A stretch of DNA of 33,211 nucleotides from Leptospira biflexa. GTDB taxonomy: Bacteria > Spirochaetota > Spirochaetia > Treponematales > Rectinemataceae. Positions 23,026-30,147 of the stretch are shown one piece after another. Position 1 is the first letter of the stretch, and the number at the start of each line of letters is the position of its first letter. The stretch is taken from NCBI GenBank assembly GCA_020721875.1, contig DYLX01000005.1, positions 35,652 to 68,862 of the forward strand, given 5' to 3'. The position numbers and the translations under genes were made by a program. The notes under the pieces were generated by a model, which did no database searches, was not told the origin of the DNA, and saw only the letters and a list, made by a program, of their open reading frames with translations.

Positions 23026-23946
23026 ATGATCGGCGTTTTCGAGCACCTGCTTTTTCTCCTCAGAGGCGTTAAATCCTATGCGCTCGTGGGCTCATCGGGA
23101 ACGGGCAAAAGCTTTCGTGCCAAGCTCGTGGCGCAGAAGTACGGCGTCGACCTTATTATCGACGATGGTCTTCTCATCCGGGGCGACCAGATCATCGCGG
23201 GGCGCTCCGCCAAGAAGGATCCCACCTATCTCGGCGCTGTCAAAACTGCGCTCTTTGACGACCGCGACCACCGCGAGCAGGTTTCACGTGCCCTTCAGCA
23301 CGAGCGCTTCAGGAAAATCCTAATCATTGGTACGAGTGAACGCATGGTTCAAAAAATTTGCGAGCGCCTCCAGCTTCCACACCCCATCCGTGTCATCAAA
23401 ATTGAAGAGATTGCCACGAAGGCGGAGATCGAGAAGGCCGTCCAGTCGCGCAAGGTCGAGGGCAAACATGTTATCCCCGTGCCTGCCTTGGAGATCAAGC
23501 GCAACTACCCTTCGATCTTCTACGACAGCGTTCGCGTATTCTTAAAGCGTAGTTTCGGTGTCGGCGCCACACTTCCCAAACTCTACGAAAAATCCGTGGT
23601 TCGCCCCGAGTATGCGAAGCGGGGGAGGGTCGCGATCTCCGAGGCTGCGCTCTCGCAGATGGTGGTCCACTGTGTGAACGAGTTCGATCCCAATGTGCGG
23701 ATTATGCGACTCGCCATCCGCAACGACACTCAGGGCTATAGGATCACCGTGATGCTCGAAGTGCCCTTCGGCACACGGCTTGCCTCGAGGATCTACGCCC
23801 TTCAGGAATATATCGTCGACAGCATCGAGAAATTTACGGGAATCCTTGTGGCAGAAGTGAATATTGTCATCGATAGGCTCGCGGTGAGGCCTACGAAATC
23901 CCAAAAGTGGAGTCAGGCTATTGACGCCCGCCGACAGTACGTGTAG
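23026..23946 (+). CDS. P-loop ATPase-like protein with Asp23-like C-terminal domain
   Basis: 306-residue protein of unknown function. The N-terminal P-loop domain has Walker A GSSGTGKS (22-29) immediately after a hydrophobic FEHLLFLLRGVKSYALV. A possible Walker B-like strand is KILIIGTSE. The middle part (about 140-190) is charged. The C-terminal ~90 residues (RVAISEAALSQMVVHCVNEF, then GYRITVMLEVPFG and EKFTGILVAEVNIVIDRL) match the pattern of Asp23/Gls24 (alkaline shock) domains. I use ATG 23026; an ATG at 23014 is also possible and the frame is open to 22915, but none has a ribosome site and the promoter points to 23026. The small bS22-like gene follows after 65 bases, so the two may be co-transcribed. 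Confidence 0.72.
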   Translation: MIGVFEHLLFLLRGVKSYALVGSSGTGKSFRAKLVAQKYGVDLIIDDGLLIRGDQIIAGRSAKKDPTYLGAVKTALFDDRDHREQVSRALQHERFRKILIIGTSERMVQKICERLQLPHPIRVIKIEEIATKAEIEKAVQSRKVEGKHVIPVPALEIKRNYPSIFYDSVRVFLKRSFGVGATLPKLYEKSVVRPEYAKRGRVAISEAALSQMVVHCVNEFDPNVRIMRLAIRNDTQGYRITVMLEVPFGTRLASRIYALQEYIVDSIEKFTGILVAEVNIVIDRLAVRPTKSQKWSQAIDARRQYV

Positions 23947-24011
23947 TATGGCGAAGATATGCGGCAATCTCTGCAGTGAGGCTGCAGTAATCGTTTCCAA
24001 GGAGAACCAAG

Positions 24012-24104
24012 GTGCCCTGTGGTAGAAAGCGCAAGCTCAAGAAAATAGCGACGCACAAGAGAAAAAAGAAAAGAAGACTGAACCGGCATAAAACCCGCAA
24101 ATAA
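24012..24104 (+). CDS. 30-residue basic protein, bS22/mS38 (AURKAIP1/COX24)-like
   Basis: A 30-codon gene starting at GTG with AAGGAG (23999-24004) seven bases upstream. The protein begins MPCGRKRKLKKIATHKRKKK and ends NRHKTRK. About 60 percent of its residues are Lys or Arg. The KxxKIATHKRKKRxRxNRHK pattern is that of small bacterial proteins annotated AURKAIP1/COX24-domain, related to mitochondrial mS38 and mycobacterial bS22. Those sit on the small ribosomal subunit near the decoding region. A terminator follows 25 bases after the stop. The call rests on pattern, length, start signal and terminator; ribosome association is inferred. Confidence 0.8.
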   Translation: MPCGRKRKLKKIATHKRKKKRRLNRHKTRK

Positions 24105-24129
24105 TCGCGCCGCGAGAAAACTCTTGAAG

Positions 24130-24160
24130 AAAAGGCCGTTCCTTACAAGGGACGGCTTTT
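24130..24160 (+). terminator. Rho-independent terminator after the small basic-protein gene
   Basis: GCCGTTCCTT (24135-24144) pairs with AAGGGACGGC (24147-24156) with one G-U pair. A-rich and T-rich flanks (AAAAG before, TTTT after) extend the stem and give a U-tract. It could act in both directions. Confidence 0.85.
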
Positions 24161-24218
24161 CGCTTTTCTGAGCGCTTAGGCTGGTTGTTGCGAACATCTT
24201 TATGCCGTACGCTTCTCG

Positions 24219-24245
24219 AGAGCGTTTCATTTAATAAAACGCTCT
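24219..24245. other. Perfect hairpin upstream of the buk promoter
   Basis: AGAGCGTTT (24219-24227) and AAACGCTCT (24237-24245) form a perfect 9-bp stem with a 9-base AT loop, followed by TT. It may be a second, weaker terminator or an operator. The surrounding 222-base gap between the basic-protein gene and buk holds only this, the terminator and the promoter. Confidence 0.5.
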
Positions 24246-24267
24246 TTCAAAATTTGTAATTCTCCTC

Positions 24268-24295
24268 TTGCGTTTCTCCATACCAGTGGTATACT
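24268..24295 (+). promoter_or_regulatory. Candidate promoter of the buk-ptb-oxidoreductase operon
   Basis: TTGCGT (24268-24273) and TATACT (24290-24295) are 16 bases apart, with TGG just before the -10 (extended -10 form). Transcription would start near 24302, 25 bases before the buk ATG, which has AGGAG (24315-24319). Confidence 0.5.
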
Positions 24296-24326
24296 GAGGT
24301 TACTCATCGATTCCAGGAGCTGCCGC

Positions 24327-25400
24327 ATGCCATCTGTCGTCCTCGTGATAAACCCCGGTTCCACAAGTACGAAGTTTGCGGTTTTCAGCGATGGCGCCTG
24401 CCTCTTCGAGCAAGGAATCAGTCATTCCTCCGAAGAGCTCTCGCATTTTTTAAGCATCGCATCGCAGTACGAATTCCGAAAGGAAGCCATACAGCGCGTT
24501 CTCGAAGAAAAAAAATTCGATTTATCGACGCTGAACGCGGTGGTGGGGAGGGGAGGGCTGCTGCACCCGATTCCCGGCGGGACTTACCGTATCACCGAGG
24601 CGATGAAGGCCGATCTCAAGGTGGCCAAATACGGCGAGCACGCGTCGAACCTCGGCGCGCTCATCGCGGACGCCTTTGCAGCCCCCCTCGATATTCCAGC
24701 TTTTATTGCTGACCCTGTCGTGGTCGACGAGCTTGATGAGGTCGCGCGCGTTTCGGGCCACAAACTTTTTAAGCGGATCAGTATTTTCCACGCGCTCAAT
24801 CAGAAGGCTGTCGCGCGCCGCTACGCGCGGGAGCACGCCGCGCGCTACGAAGATCTGAACCTCATCGTGGCGCACATGGGCGGAGGCGTCTCCATCGGCC
24901 TTCACAAGGGCGGCAAGGTAGTCGATGTCAATCAGGCGCTCAACGGTGAGGGCCCATTCTCGCCCGAACGCGCGGGCACGCTTCCTGCGGGCGACTTGGC
25001 GCGCCTCTGCTTTTCCGGGAAGTACAGCCTCCCGGAAGTGCTCAAGATGATTTCTGGTAAGGGTGGCATGGTCAGTTTTCTTGGTACGAACGATATGCGT
25101 GAGGTCGACCGCCTTCGCCGCGAAGGAAGTGCGGAAGCCGACCTGTACTACCGCGCCTTCATCTATCAGGTAGGGAAATATATAGGAGCTGAAGCTGCCG
25201 CTGCTTGTGGCAAAATCGATGCTATTATCTTGACCGGTGGCGTCGCGTATTCAAAAGAACTCACCGACAGAATCGCTGCCATGGTGTCTTTTGTGGCTCC
25301 AGTTGTTATCTATCCAGGCGAGGGAGAGCTCCAAGCGCTCGCGATCGCGGGGACCATGGCGCTTTCCGGCGAAGAAGAGATAAAGGAGTATGTACCATGA
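24327..25400 (+). CDS. buk: Butyrate / branched-chain fatty acid kinase
   Basis: 357-residue acetokinase-family enzyme that makes ATP and a carboxylate (butyrate, isobutyrate, isovalerate) from the acyl phosphate. The N-terminal phosphate loop is INPGSTSTKFAVF. The family-specific region includes GRGGLLHPIPGGTY. The ATP-binding stretch is AHMGGGVSIGLH, and ILTGGVAYS is near the C-terminus. The length matches Buk (about 355) rather than acetate kinase (about 400). The first gene of the apparent operon, it overlaps ptb by 4 bases. The pairing with ptb and a 2-oxoacid oxidoreductase points to branched-chain or 2-oxobutyrate-type substrates more than to sugar-derived butyrate (inference). Confidence 0.95.
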   Translation: MPSVVLVINPGSTSTKFAVFSDGACLFEQGISHSSEELSHFLSIASQYEFRKEAIQRVLEEKKFDLSTLNAVVGRGGLLHPIPGGTYRITEAMKADLKVAKYGEHASNLGALIADAFAAPLDIPAFIADPVVVDELDEVARVSGHKLFKRISIFHALNQKAVARRYAREHAARYEDLNLIVAHMGGGVSIGLHKGGKVVDVNQALNGEGPFSPERAGTLPAGDLARLCFSGKYSLPEVLKMISGKGGMVSFLGTNDMREVDRLRREGSAEADLYYRAFIYQVGKYIGAEAAAACGKIDAIILTGGVAYSKELTDRIAAMVSFVAPVVIYPGEGELQALAIAGTMALSGEEEIKEYVP

Positions 25401-26329
25401 AACATATTTCTGAAATCATTAAAGGGGCGAGAGCTCTGGGCAGGAAACGACTCGCGGTCGCCTCGGCCCAGGAGACGGCGGTCCTCGAGGCGGTGGCAGA
25501 CGCGTACCGCGAAGGAATCGTCGACCCGATTCTCATTGGCGACCCGGCTGCCATCGAGATCGCAGCTCGGGAGGCCAATCATGGCGCCGGCATCGACATT
25601 TCGCACTTCAAGATCATCGCGGAACCGGACCTGAACGCCACGGCTGCCAAGGCCGTCGAGCTCGTACGCGCGGGCGAGGCGGACTTCCTCATGAAGGGCA
25701 TAATCGACACGAGCATCCTGCTAAGGGCCGCGCTCAACAAAGAGAAGGGACTTAATGCGGGAAAACTTGCCTGCCACGTAGCGGTGCTCGAAGTGTCACG
25801 CTACCATAAGCTCCTCATTCTCACGGATGCCGCGCTCAACATCGCGCCTGACCTCAATGCCTTCGTCGACATCATCGCTTCGGCGGTGGAGGTTGGGAAC
25901 GCGGTCGGCGTGCGGCGGCCCAAGGTTGCGCTCCTCGCCGCGGTCGAGAAGGTCAACCCCGAAAAGATGCCCTGCACGGCCACCGCGGCGATTCTTACGC
26001 AGATGAACCGGCGCGGCCAGATCAAGAACTGCATCGTCGACGGGCCTCTCGCGCTCGACAATGCGATCAGCGCCGAGAGCGCGCGTATCAAAAAAATCGA
26101 GTCCGATGTCGCGGGCGACGCGGACATCCTCGTGGCGCCGGATATCGAGGCAGGCAACATCCTCTACAAATGCCTCCTCGACCTCGGCGACGCCAAGGGC
26201 GCGGCGGTGATCATGGGCGCGACCGTGCCCATTGTGCTCACGAGTCGCGCTGACAGCGCAGAAACCAAATTGGCGTCGATCGCGCTCGCTTCGCTCCTCG
26301 GGAGCAAGAGCGCTCGAGCCTCAACATAA
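25397..26329 (+). CDS. ptb: Phosphate butyryltransferase
   Basis: 310-residue enzyme of the phosphate acetyl/butyryltransferase family that converts acyl-CoA plus phosphate to acyl phosphate plus CoA. The protein starts MKHISEIIKGARALG, with AVASAQETAVLEAV and ILIGDP typical of Ptb. FLMKGIIDTSILLRAALNKE and LLILTDAALNIAPDL are core segments. The family's C-terminal APDIEAGNILYK is present. The ATG overlaps the buk stop (ATGA) and has AAAGGAG at 25382-25388. The frame is open further upstream inside buk, but that part is not used. It hands the acyl phosphate directly to butyrate kinase. The ferredoxin subunit gene follows after 10 bases. Confidence 0.95.
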   Translation: MKHISEIIKGARALGRKRLAVASAQETAVLEAVADAYREGIVDPILIGDPAAIEIAAREANHGAGIDISHFKIIAEPDLNATAAKAVELVRAGEADFLMKGIIDTSILLRAALNKEKGLNAGKLACHVAVLEVSRYHKLLILTDAALNIAPDLNAFVDIIASAVEVGNAVGVRRPKVALLAAVEKVNPEKMPCTATAAILTQMNRRGQIKNCIVDGPLALDNAISAESARIKKIESDVAGDADILVAPDIEAGNILYKCLLDLGDAKGAAVIMGATVPIVLTSRADSAETKLASIALASLLGSKSARAST

Positions 26330-26339
26330 GGAGAGTCGA

Positions 26340-26555
26340 ATGGCGATAAAAGGAACTGTCGAGATCGACAGAGAGCGCTGCAAAGGCTGCCAGCTCTGCA
26401 TCCGCGCCTGTCCAACAAAGGTCCTCGGTGTCGATACCGAGCCGAACTCCTGGGGATATTTCCCCGCAAAAGTGATCGCGGCCGATAAGTGCATCGCGTG
26501 CGGCGCCTGCTACACTGTGTGCCCCGATGTAGCGGTCACAGTCTATAAACTCTGA
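26340..26555 (+). CDS. 2-oxoacid:ferredoxin oxidoreductase, ferredoxin-like (delta) subunit
   Basis: 71-residue protein with two [4Fe-4S] cluster motifs, CKGCQLCIRACP and CIACGACYTVCP. It is the small electron-transfer subunit of a four-subunit 2-oxoacid:ferredoxin oxidoreductase (VOR/KOR type). The start is ATG 26340 with AAGGAG nine bases upstream. It sits between ptb and the alpha subunit gene, spaced 10 and 12 bases. It would pass electrons from the thiamine-diphosphate site to soluble ferredoxin. Confidence 0.95.
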   Translation: MAIKGTVEIDRERCKGCQLCIRACPTKVLGVDTEPNSWGYFPAKVIAADKCIACGACYTVCPDVAVTVYKL

Positions 26556-26567
26556 GGGAGAAAGGAA

Positions 26568-27635
26568 ATGGCTGAAGAAATCCGCCTTATGAAAGGCAAT
26601 GAAGCGATCGGTGAAGCGGCTGTCCGTGCAGGATGCCGTGCGTATTTCGGCTATCCAATCACCCCGCAGAACGAGCTCACCGCCTATATGGCGAAACACA
26701 TGCTCGCGAAGGGGCGCACCTTTGTTCAAGCCGAATCTGAAGTCGCGGCGATCAACATGGTCTTCGGTGCTGCCTCGACGGGAGCCCGCGCCATGACGAG
26801 TTCCTCGAGCCCCGGCGTTTCTCTCAAGCAGGAGGGCATCTCCTACCTCTGCGGCGCCGATCTACCCGCGGTCATCGTCAACGTGGCGCGCTCAGGTCCA
26901 GGCCTCGGAGGTATTTCGCCCAGCCAGGGTGACTACTTCCAGTCGACTCGTGGCGGCGGACATGGCGATTACTACACTATCGTGCTCGCGCCGAAGGGCG
27001 TTCAGGACGCGGCTGACCTCACCTATGAGGCCTTTTCGATCTCGGAAAAGTGGCGGGTGCCAGTGCTCATTCTCGCGGACGGCCTCATTGGCCAGATGAT
27101 GGAGGGAGTAGTGTTTCCACCGCCCATCGATCCGGCTACGCTTCCGCGAAAGCCATGGGCAGTTGGCCACGCCGGCCAGGTGCAGCGCGGCTACAATCAT
27201 GTTACAAGCATGAATCTCGTTCCTGATGAACTTGAGGTGGCGAATCGAGCGCGCTTTGTCCGCTATGAACAGATTAAAAAAGAACTCATCCGCTACGAAG
27301 AGATCGATGTTGAAGACGCCGACCTCGTGTGTGTAGCATATGGCACTTCGGCGCGTGTGACGCACGGAGCGCTGCAAATGGCGCGGGCCAAGGGAATGAA
27401 GGTCGGTCTTTTCCGCCCGATCACGCTGTGGCCCTTCCCATACGCGCGACTCAACGAGCTCGCGAAGAAAGGTAAAAAATTCCTCTCTGTCGAGATGAGC
27501 ATGGGCCAGATGGTCGAAGATGTGAAGCTTGCTGTTGAAGGCAAGGCCCCTGTGTACTTCTATGGTCGTTGCGGCGGGAACATCCCCAGCCAGGAAGAGG
27601 TGTTTACCGAAGTGAAACGCCTCTTGGGCGAATAA
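26568..27635 (+). CDS. vorB: 2-oxoacid:ferredoxin oxidoreductase, alpha subunit (VorB-like)
   Basis: 355-residue pyrimidine-binding/transketolase C-type subunit. It opens IRLMKGNEAIGEAAVRAGCR, followed by FGYPITPQNELTAYMA, the conserved YPITPS-like motif of this subunit class. FVQAESEVAAINMVFGAA and GARAMTSSSSPGVSLKQEGI are core motifs, and GPGLGGISPSQGDYFQ is typical of VorB/KorA. The C-terminal GRCGGNIPSQEEVF is also conserved. The enzyme oxidatively decarboxylates a 2-oxoacid to acyl-CoA, CO2 and reduced ferredoxin. With ptb and buk, the branched-chain (valine/isoleucine/leucine-derived) oxoacids are the most likely substrates, but KOR activity on 2-oxoglutarate cannot be excluded. Confidence 0.88.
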   Translation: MAEEIRLMKGNEAIGEAAVRAGCRAYFGYPITPQNELTAYMAKHMLAKGRTFVQAESEVAAINMVFGAASTGARAMTSSSSPGVSLKQEGISYLCGADLPAVIVNVARSGPGLGGISPSQGDYFQSTRGGGHGDYYTIVLAPKGVQDAADLTYEAFSISEKWRVPVLILADGLIGQMMEGVVFPPPIDPATLPRKPWAVGHAGQVQRGYNHVTSMNLVPDELEVANRARFVRYEQIKKELIRYEEIDVEDADLVCVAYGTSARVTHGALQMARAKGMKVGLFRPITLWPFPYARLNELAKKGKKFLSVEMSMGQMVEDVKLAVEGKAPVYFYGRCGGNIPSQEEVFTEVKRLLGE

Positions 27636-27650
27636 GATAAGGAGCTGAAT

Positions 27651-28436
27651 ATGGAATTAGCGTATGGGCATCCTAAGAGCCTAAAACCGATACAGACCAA
27701 GTATTGCCCTGGCTGTGGCCACGGTGTGATCCACCGACTCATCGCCGAGATTGTCGATGAGATGGGTCTTCAGACCAAGTCGATCATCACAAACCCGGTT
27801 GGTTGCTCGATCTGGGCGGATCTCTACTTTGATTTCGACTCCGTGCAACCGGCCCATGGGCGTACTCCAGCAGCCGCTACCGGCATCAAGCGAATGCTTC
27901 CCGACCACCTTGTTATCTGCTATCAGGGCGATGGCGACTTGGCAGCCATCGGCACTGCGGAGATCATTCACGCGGCGAACCGAGGCGAAAAATTCACCAC
28001 AATCTTCGTGAATAACGCGATCTACGGCATGACTGGCGGCCAGATGGCACCAACCACCCTCGTTGGCCAACACGCCACTACCGCCCCAGAGGGCCGCGAC
28101 CCCATTGTCGCCGGTATGGGCTATCCCATCCGCGTCTGTGAGCTTCTCTCCTCCCTCGAGGGGACGAAATACCTCGCGCGCGGCGCGGTGAACAACATGG
28201 TCAACACACGCAAGACCAAGAATTACATCAAGAAGGCATTCGAGGCGCAGATGCGCGGCGAGGGCTTCACGATGGTCGAGATCCTCTCGCAGTGCCCGAC
28301 GAACTGGCAGATGAATCCAGTCCAATCCGTCGATTGGCTCGAGAAGAATATGATCACCTACTATCCGCTCGGCGAGATAAAGAACACGCTCAGCACGGCC
28401 ACCGGCGCACCTACCACCGCGACGCAGGGAAAGTAA
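27651..28436 (+). CDS. 2-oxoacid:ferredoxin oxidoreductase, beta (TPP-binding) subunit
   Basis: 261-residue thiamine-diphosphate-binding subunit. KYCPGCGHGVIHRLIAEI near the N-terminus is the family's opening motif. The TPP/Mg motif runs from GDGDLAAIG to NAIYGMTGGQMAPTT, the expected GDG-(about 25)-N pattern. PTNWQMNP near residue 230 is also typical. The length fits VOR/KOR beta subunits. The gene follows the alpha subunit after 15 bases (AAGGAG ribosome site) and precedes gamma by 12 bases. It forms the active site together with the alpha subunit. Confidence 0.92.
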   Translation: MELAYGHPKSLKPIQTKYCPGCGHGVIHRLIAEIVDEMGLQTKSIITNPVGCSIWADLYFDFDSVQPAHGRTPAAATGIKRMLPDHLVICYQGDGDLAAIGTAEIIHAANRGEKFTTIFVNNAIYGMTGGQMAPTTLVGQHATTAPEGRDPIVAGMGYPIRVCELLSSLEGTKYLARGAVNNMVNTRKTKNYIKKAFEAQMRGEGFTMVEILSQCPTNWQMNPVQSVDWLEKNMITYYPLGEIKNTLSTATGAPTTATQGK

Positions 28437-28448
28437 AAGGAGCACTCC

Positions 28449-28985
28449 ATGACTGAAAAAACATTTATGGCAGGCTTTGGTGGGCAGGGCGTTATATCGC
28501 TCGGGCAGCTCTGGGTGTACAGTGCGATGAAGGAGGGCCTCAAGGTAACCTTCTTCCCATTCTACGGCGCGGAGAAACGGGGCGGCATCGCGCGCGCCTC
28601 CGTTATCGTATCGAGCGAAGAAATCACGAGTCCCCTTGTGACGAGCGCAGATTCTGTCGTTGTGATGAACCAGGACTCGGTGGAAATCGCGGAGAAGGTG
28701 TGCAAAGAAGGTGGCACGATCTTTGTTAACTCGAGCCTTATTAAAACCGATCCGTCCCGGCCTGACGCCAAGATCATCCACGTGCCGTGCAACGACATCG
28801 CACTCAAACTCGGCGATATACGCGTCGCCAATATGGTGATGATGGGCGCGCTCAGCGCGGTCACCGGCGCGGTCAGGCTCGACAAATTCGAGGCGGTGTT
28901 GAAGAGCTTTTTCCCCGCGAACAAACACTCGCTCATCGCGATCAATATCGAGGCGGTCGAGGAAGGGAAAAAGGCAGTTTCCTAA
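28449..28985 (+). CDS. 2-oxoacid:ferredoxin oxidoreductase, gamma subunit
   Basis: 178-residue subunit of the gamma family. It begins with the hallmark FMAGFGGQGVISLGQLW, followed by FFPFYGAEKRGGIARASVIV, the conserved YG.E.RGG motif. The ending NMVMMGALSAVTGAV is also typical. It is probably involved in coenzyme A handling in the complex. It is the last gene of the operon, 12 bases after the beta subunit with AAAGGAG upstream. A strong terminator follows 24 bases after the stop. Confidence 0.94.
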   Translation: MTEKTFMAGFGGQGVISLGQLWVYSAMKEGLKVTFFPFYGAEKRGGIARASVIVSSEEITSPLVTSADSVVVMNQDSVEIAEKVCKEGGTIFVNSSLIKTDPSRPDAKIIHVPCNDIALKLGDIRVANMVMMGALSAVTGAVRLDKFEAVLKSFFPANKHSLIAINIEAVEEGKKAVS

Positions 28986-29008
28986 TTCTATTCCCGATAG
29001 ATTTTTTC

Positions 29009-29039
29009 AATGCTCGGCGTTTCTCACGCCGGGCATTTT
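29009..29039 (+). terminator. Rho-independent terminator closing the buk operon
   Basis: TGCTCGGCGT (29011-29020) pairs with ACGCCGGGCA (29026-29035), one G-U pair, loop TTCTC, followed by TTTT. Two upstream As extend the stem into the T-tract. Confidence 0.88.
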
Positions 29040-29128
29040 GGCAGCTGGTCAGCTCTTTCGCCAGCCCGCTTCTCGCGATGCACAGAAACGACTCAGGGCG
29101 CCCGCTTCTCGCGGTATCGTCAGTTTCG

Positions 29129-29134
29129 TATAAT
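29129..29134 (+). promoter_or_regulatory. Candidate -10 element of the mtgA-like gene
   Basis: A perfect TATAAT lies 11 bases before the ATG at 29146, predicting a leader of about 5 bases. The matching -35 is weak and there is no ribosome site. Confidence 0.4.
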
Positions 29135-29145
29135 GCGCGCATACT

Positions 29146-30147
29146 ATGGGCAGTAATGAAAGGGCTGCTTCGGCTAAGACGCCGCGACGAAAATCGCGCA
29201 CGCGGAGAGGCCCGGTGTGGCGGGTAGTCCGCACGGTGCTCCTCGCGGTGCTCTTTGTGCACCTCGCCTACATCGTGCTCACGAGCGCCGTCATATTCGT
29301 CTATAAGTTCGCGAATCCCCCCACCACCGTCCTCATGATCTACCGCTCGGCCGTTAATCACTGGAAAGTACAGAAGCCGATCCCGCTTAAAATCCAGCAA
29401 GTTCCTCTGTATGTGCGCAGAATGCTCGTCTCCGTAGAAGACGGGAAGTTCTACGAACACCACGGCATCGACTTCGAGGCGCTCAAGCGGGCCAAAGAAC
29501 TCAATAATAAGATCGGCCAACCGATGTACGGCGGCAGCACACTGACGATGCAGGTTGCCCGCACCCTCTTCCTCATCCCCGATAAGAATTACATCCGCAA
29601 ATACTTCGAAATCATCACTGCCCTCGAGCTTGAGGTAATTCTCAGCAAAAACCGCATCCTCGAACTATACTTTGGGTACGCTGAATGGGGAAAGGGGATT
29701 TTTGGCATCGAGAGGGCATCGCGCGTCTACTATGGGAGAGGAGTAGCGAGCATTAGAACCGACGAGGCTGCAAAACTCATCGCGCTCCTGTCGTCGCCAA
29801 TTAAGTATACGCCATCGACTATGTACAGATCGCTTATTCTCCGCGAGCGTTACGAGTATCTTGTACAGCGTTATGTGGCGCCGGTACCCACGGCGGCGAT
29901 CGCGGCGGCGAATCCTCCACCAGCAGGCATAGAGCCCTCATTGGACCTCAGCACAAATGGCAATGAGACGACGGTCGAAAATGGAGCTGTACAGAGTGAT
30001 ACGACAGGCACGGATGCGACAATTCCAGTTGCCGCTGTGGAGCCTGCCAGCGGATCCGCTTCGGATTCGGCAGCAATCGATTCGTCGCAGAAGGCGACAA
30101 CCGAAAATTCGACTCAAACCACAAATCAACCCCCTGCCTCACCGTAA
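29146..30147 (+). CDS. mtgA: Monofunctional peptidoglycan glycosyltransferase
   Basis: 333-residue inner-membrane enzyme that polymerises lipid II into glycan chains (GT51 family). After a basic N-terminus, one membrane anchor spans about residues 30-55. The catalytic motifs follow in order: VEDGKFYEHHGID (catalytic Glu), GGSTLTMQVART, KYFEIITALELE, and KNRILELYFGYAEWGKGIFG with a second catalytic Glu region and RASRVYYG. There is no transpeptidase domain, so it is MtgA-like rather than a bifunctional PBP. The last ~85 residues are a Ser/Thr/Ala/Pro-rich, probably disordered tail, unusual for MtgA. The start ATG lacks a ribosome site but sits close to a perfect -10. It overlaps the convergent YaiI-type gene by 9 bases. 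Confidence 0.92.
   Translation: MGSNERAASAKTPRRKSRTRRGPVWRVVRTVLLAVLFVHLAYIVLTSAVIFVYKFANPPTTVLMIYRSAVNHWKVQKPIPLKIQQVPLYVRRMLVSVEDGKFYEHHGIDFEALKRAKELNNKIGQPMYGGSTLTMQVARTLFLIPDKNYIRKYFEIITALELEVILSKNRILELYFGYAEWGKGIFGIERASRVYYGRGVASIRTDEAAKLIALLSSPIKYTPSTMYRSLILRERYEYLVQRYVAPVPTAAIAAANPPPAGIEPSLDLSTNGNETTVENGAVQSDTTGTDATIPVAAVEPASGSASDSAAIDSSQKATTENSTQTTNQPPASP

Noticed and set aside
25205..25396. Open frame extending ptb upstream inside buk.
   Set aside because: It is out of frame with buk and unrelated to Ptb. The ATG at 25397 has a strong ribosome site and the family N-terminus.
27681..28928. A 415-codon open frame on the minus strand opposite the oxidoreductase beta and gamma genes.
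   Set aside because: Its composition is rich in Arg, His and Asp with no motif, and the opposite strand encodes two well-recognised subunits. It mirrors their codon usage.
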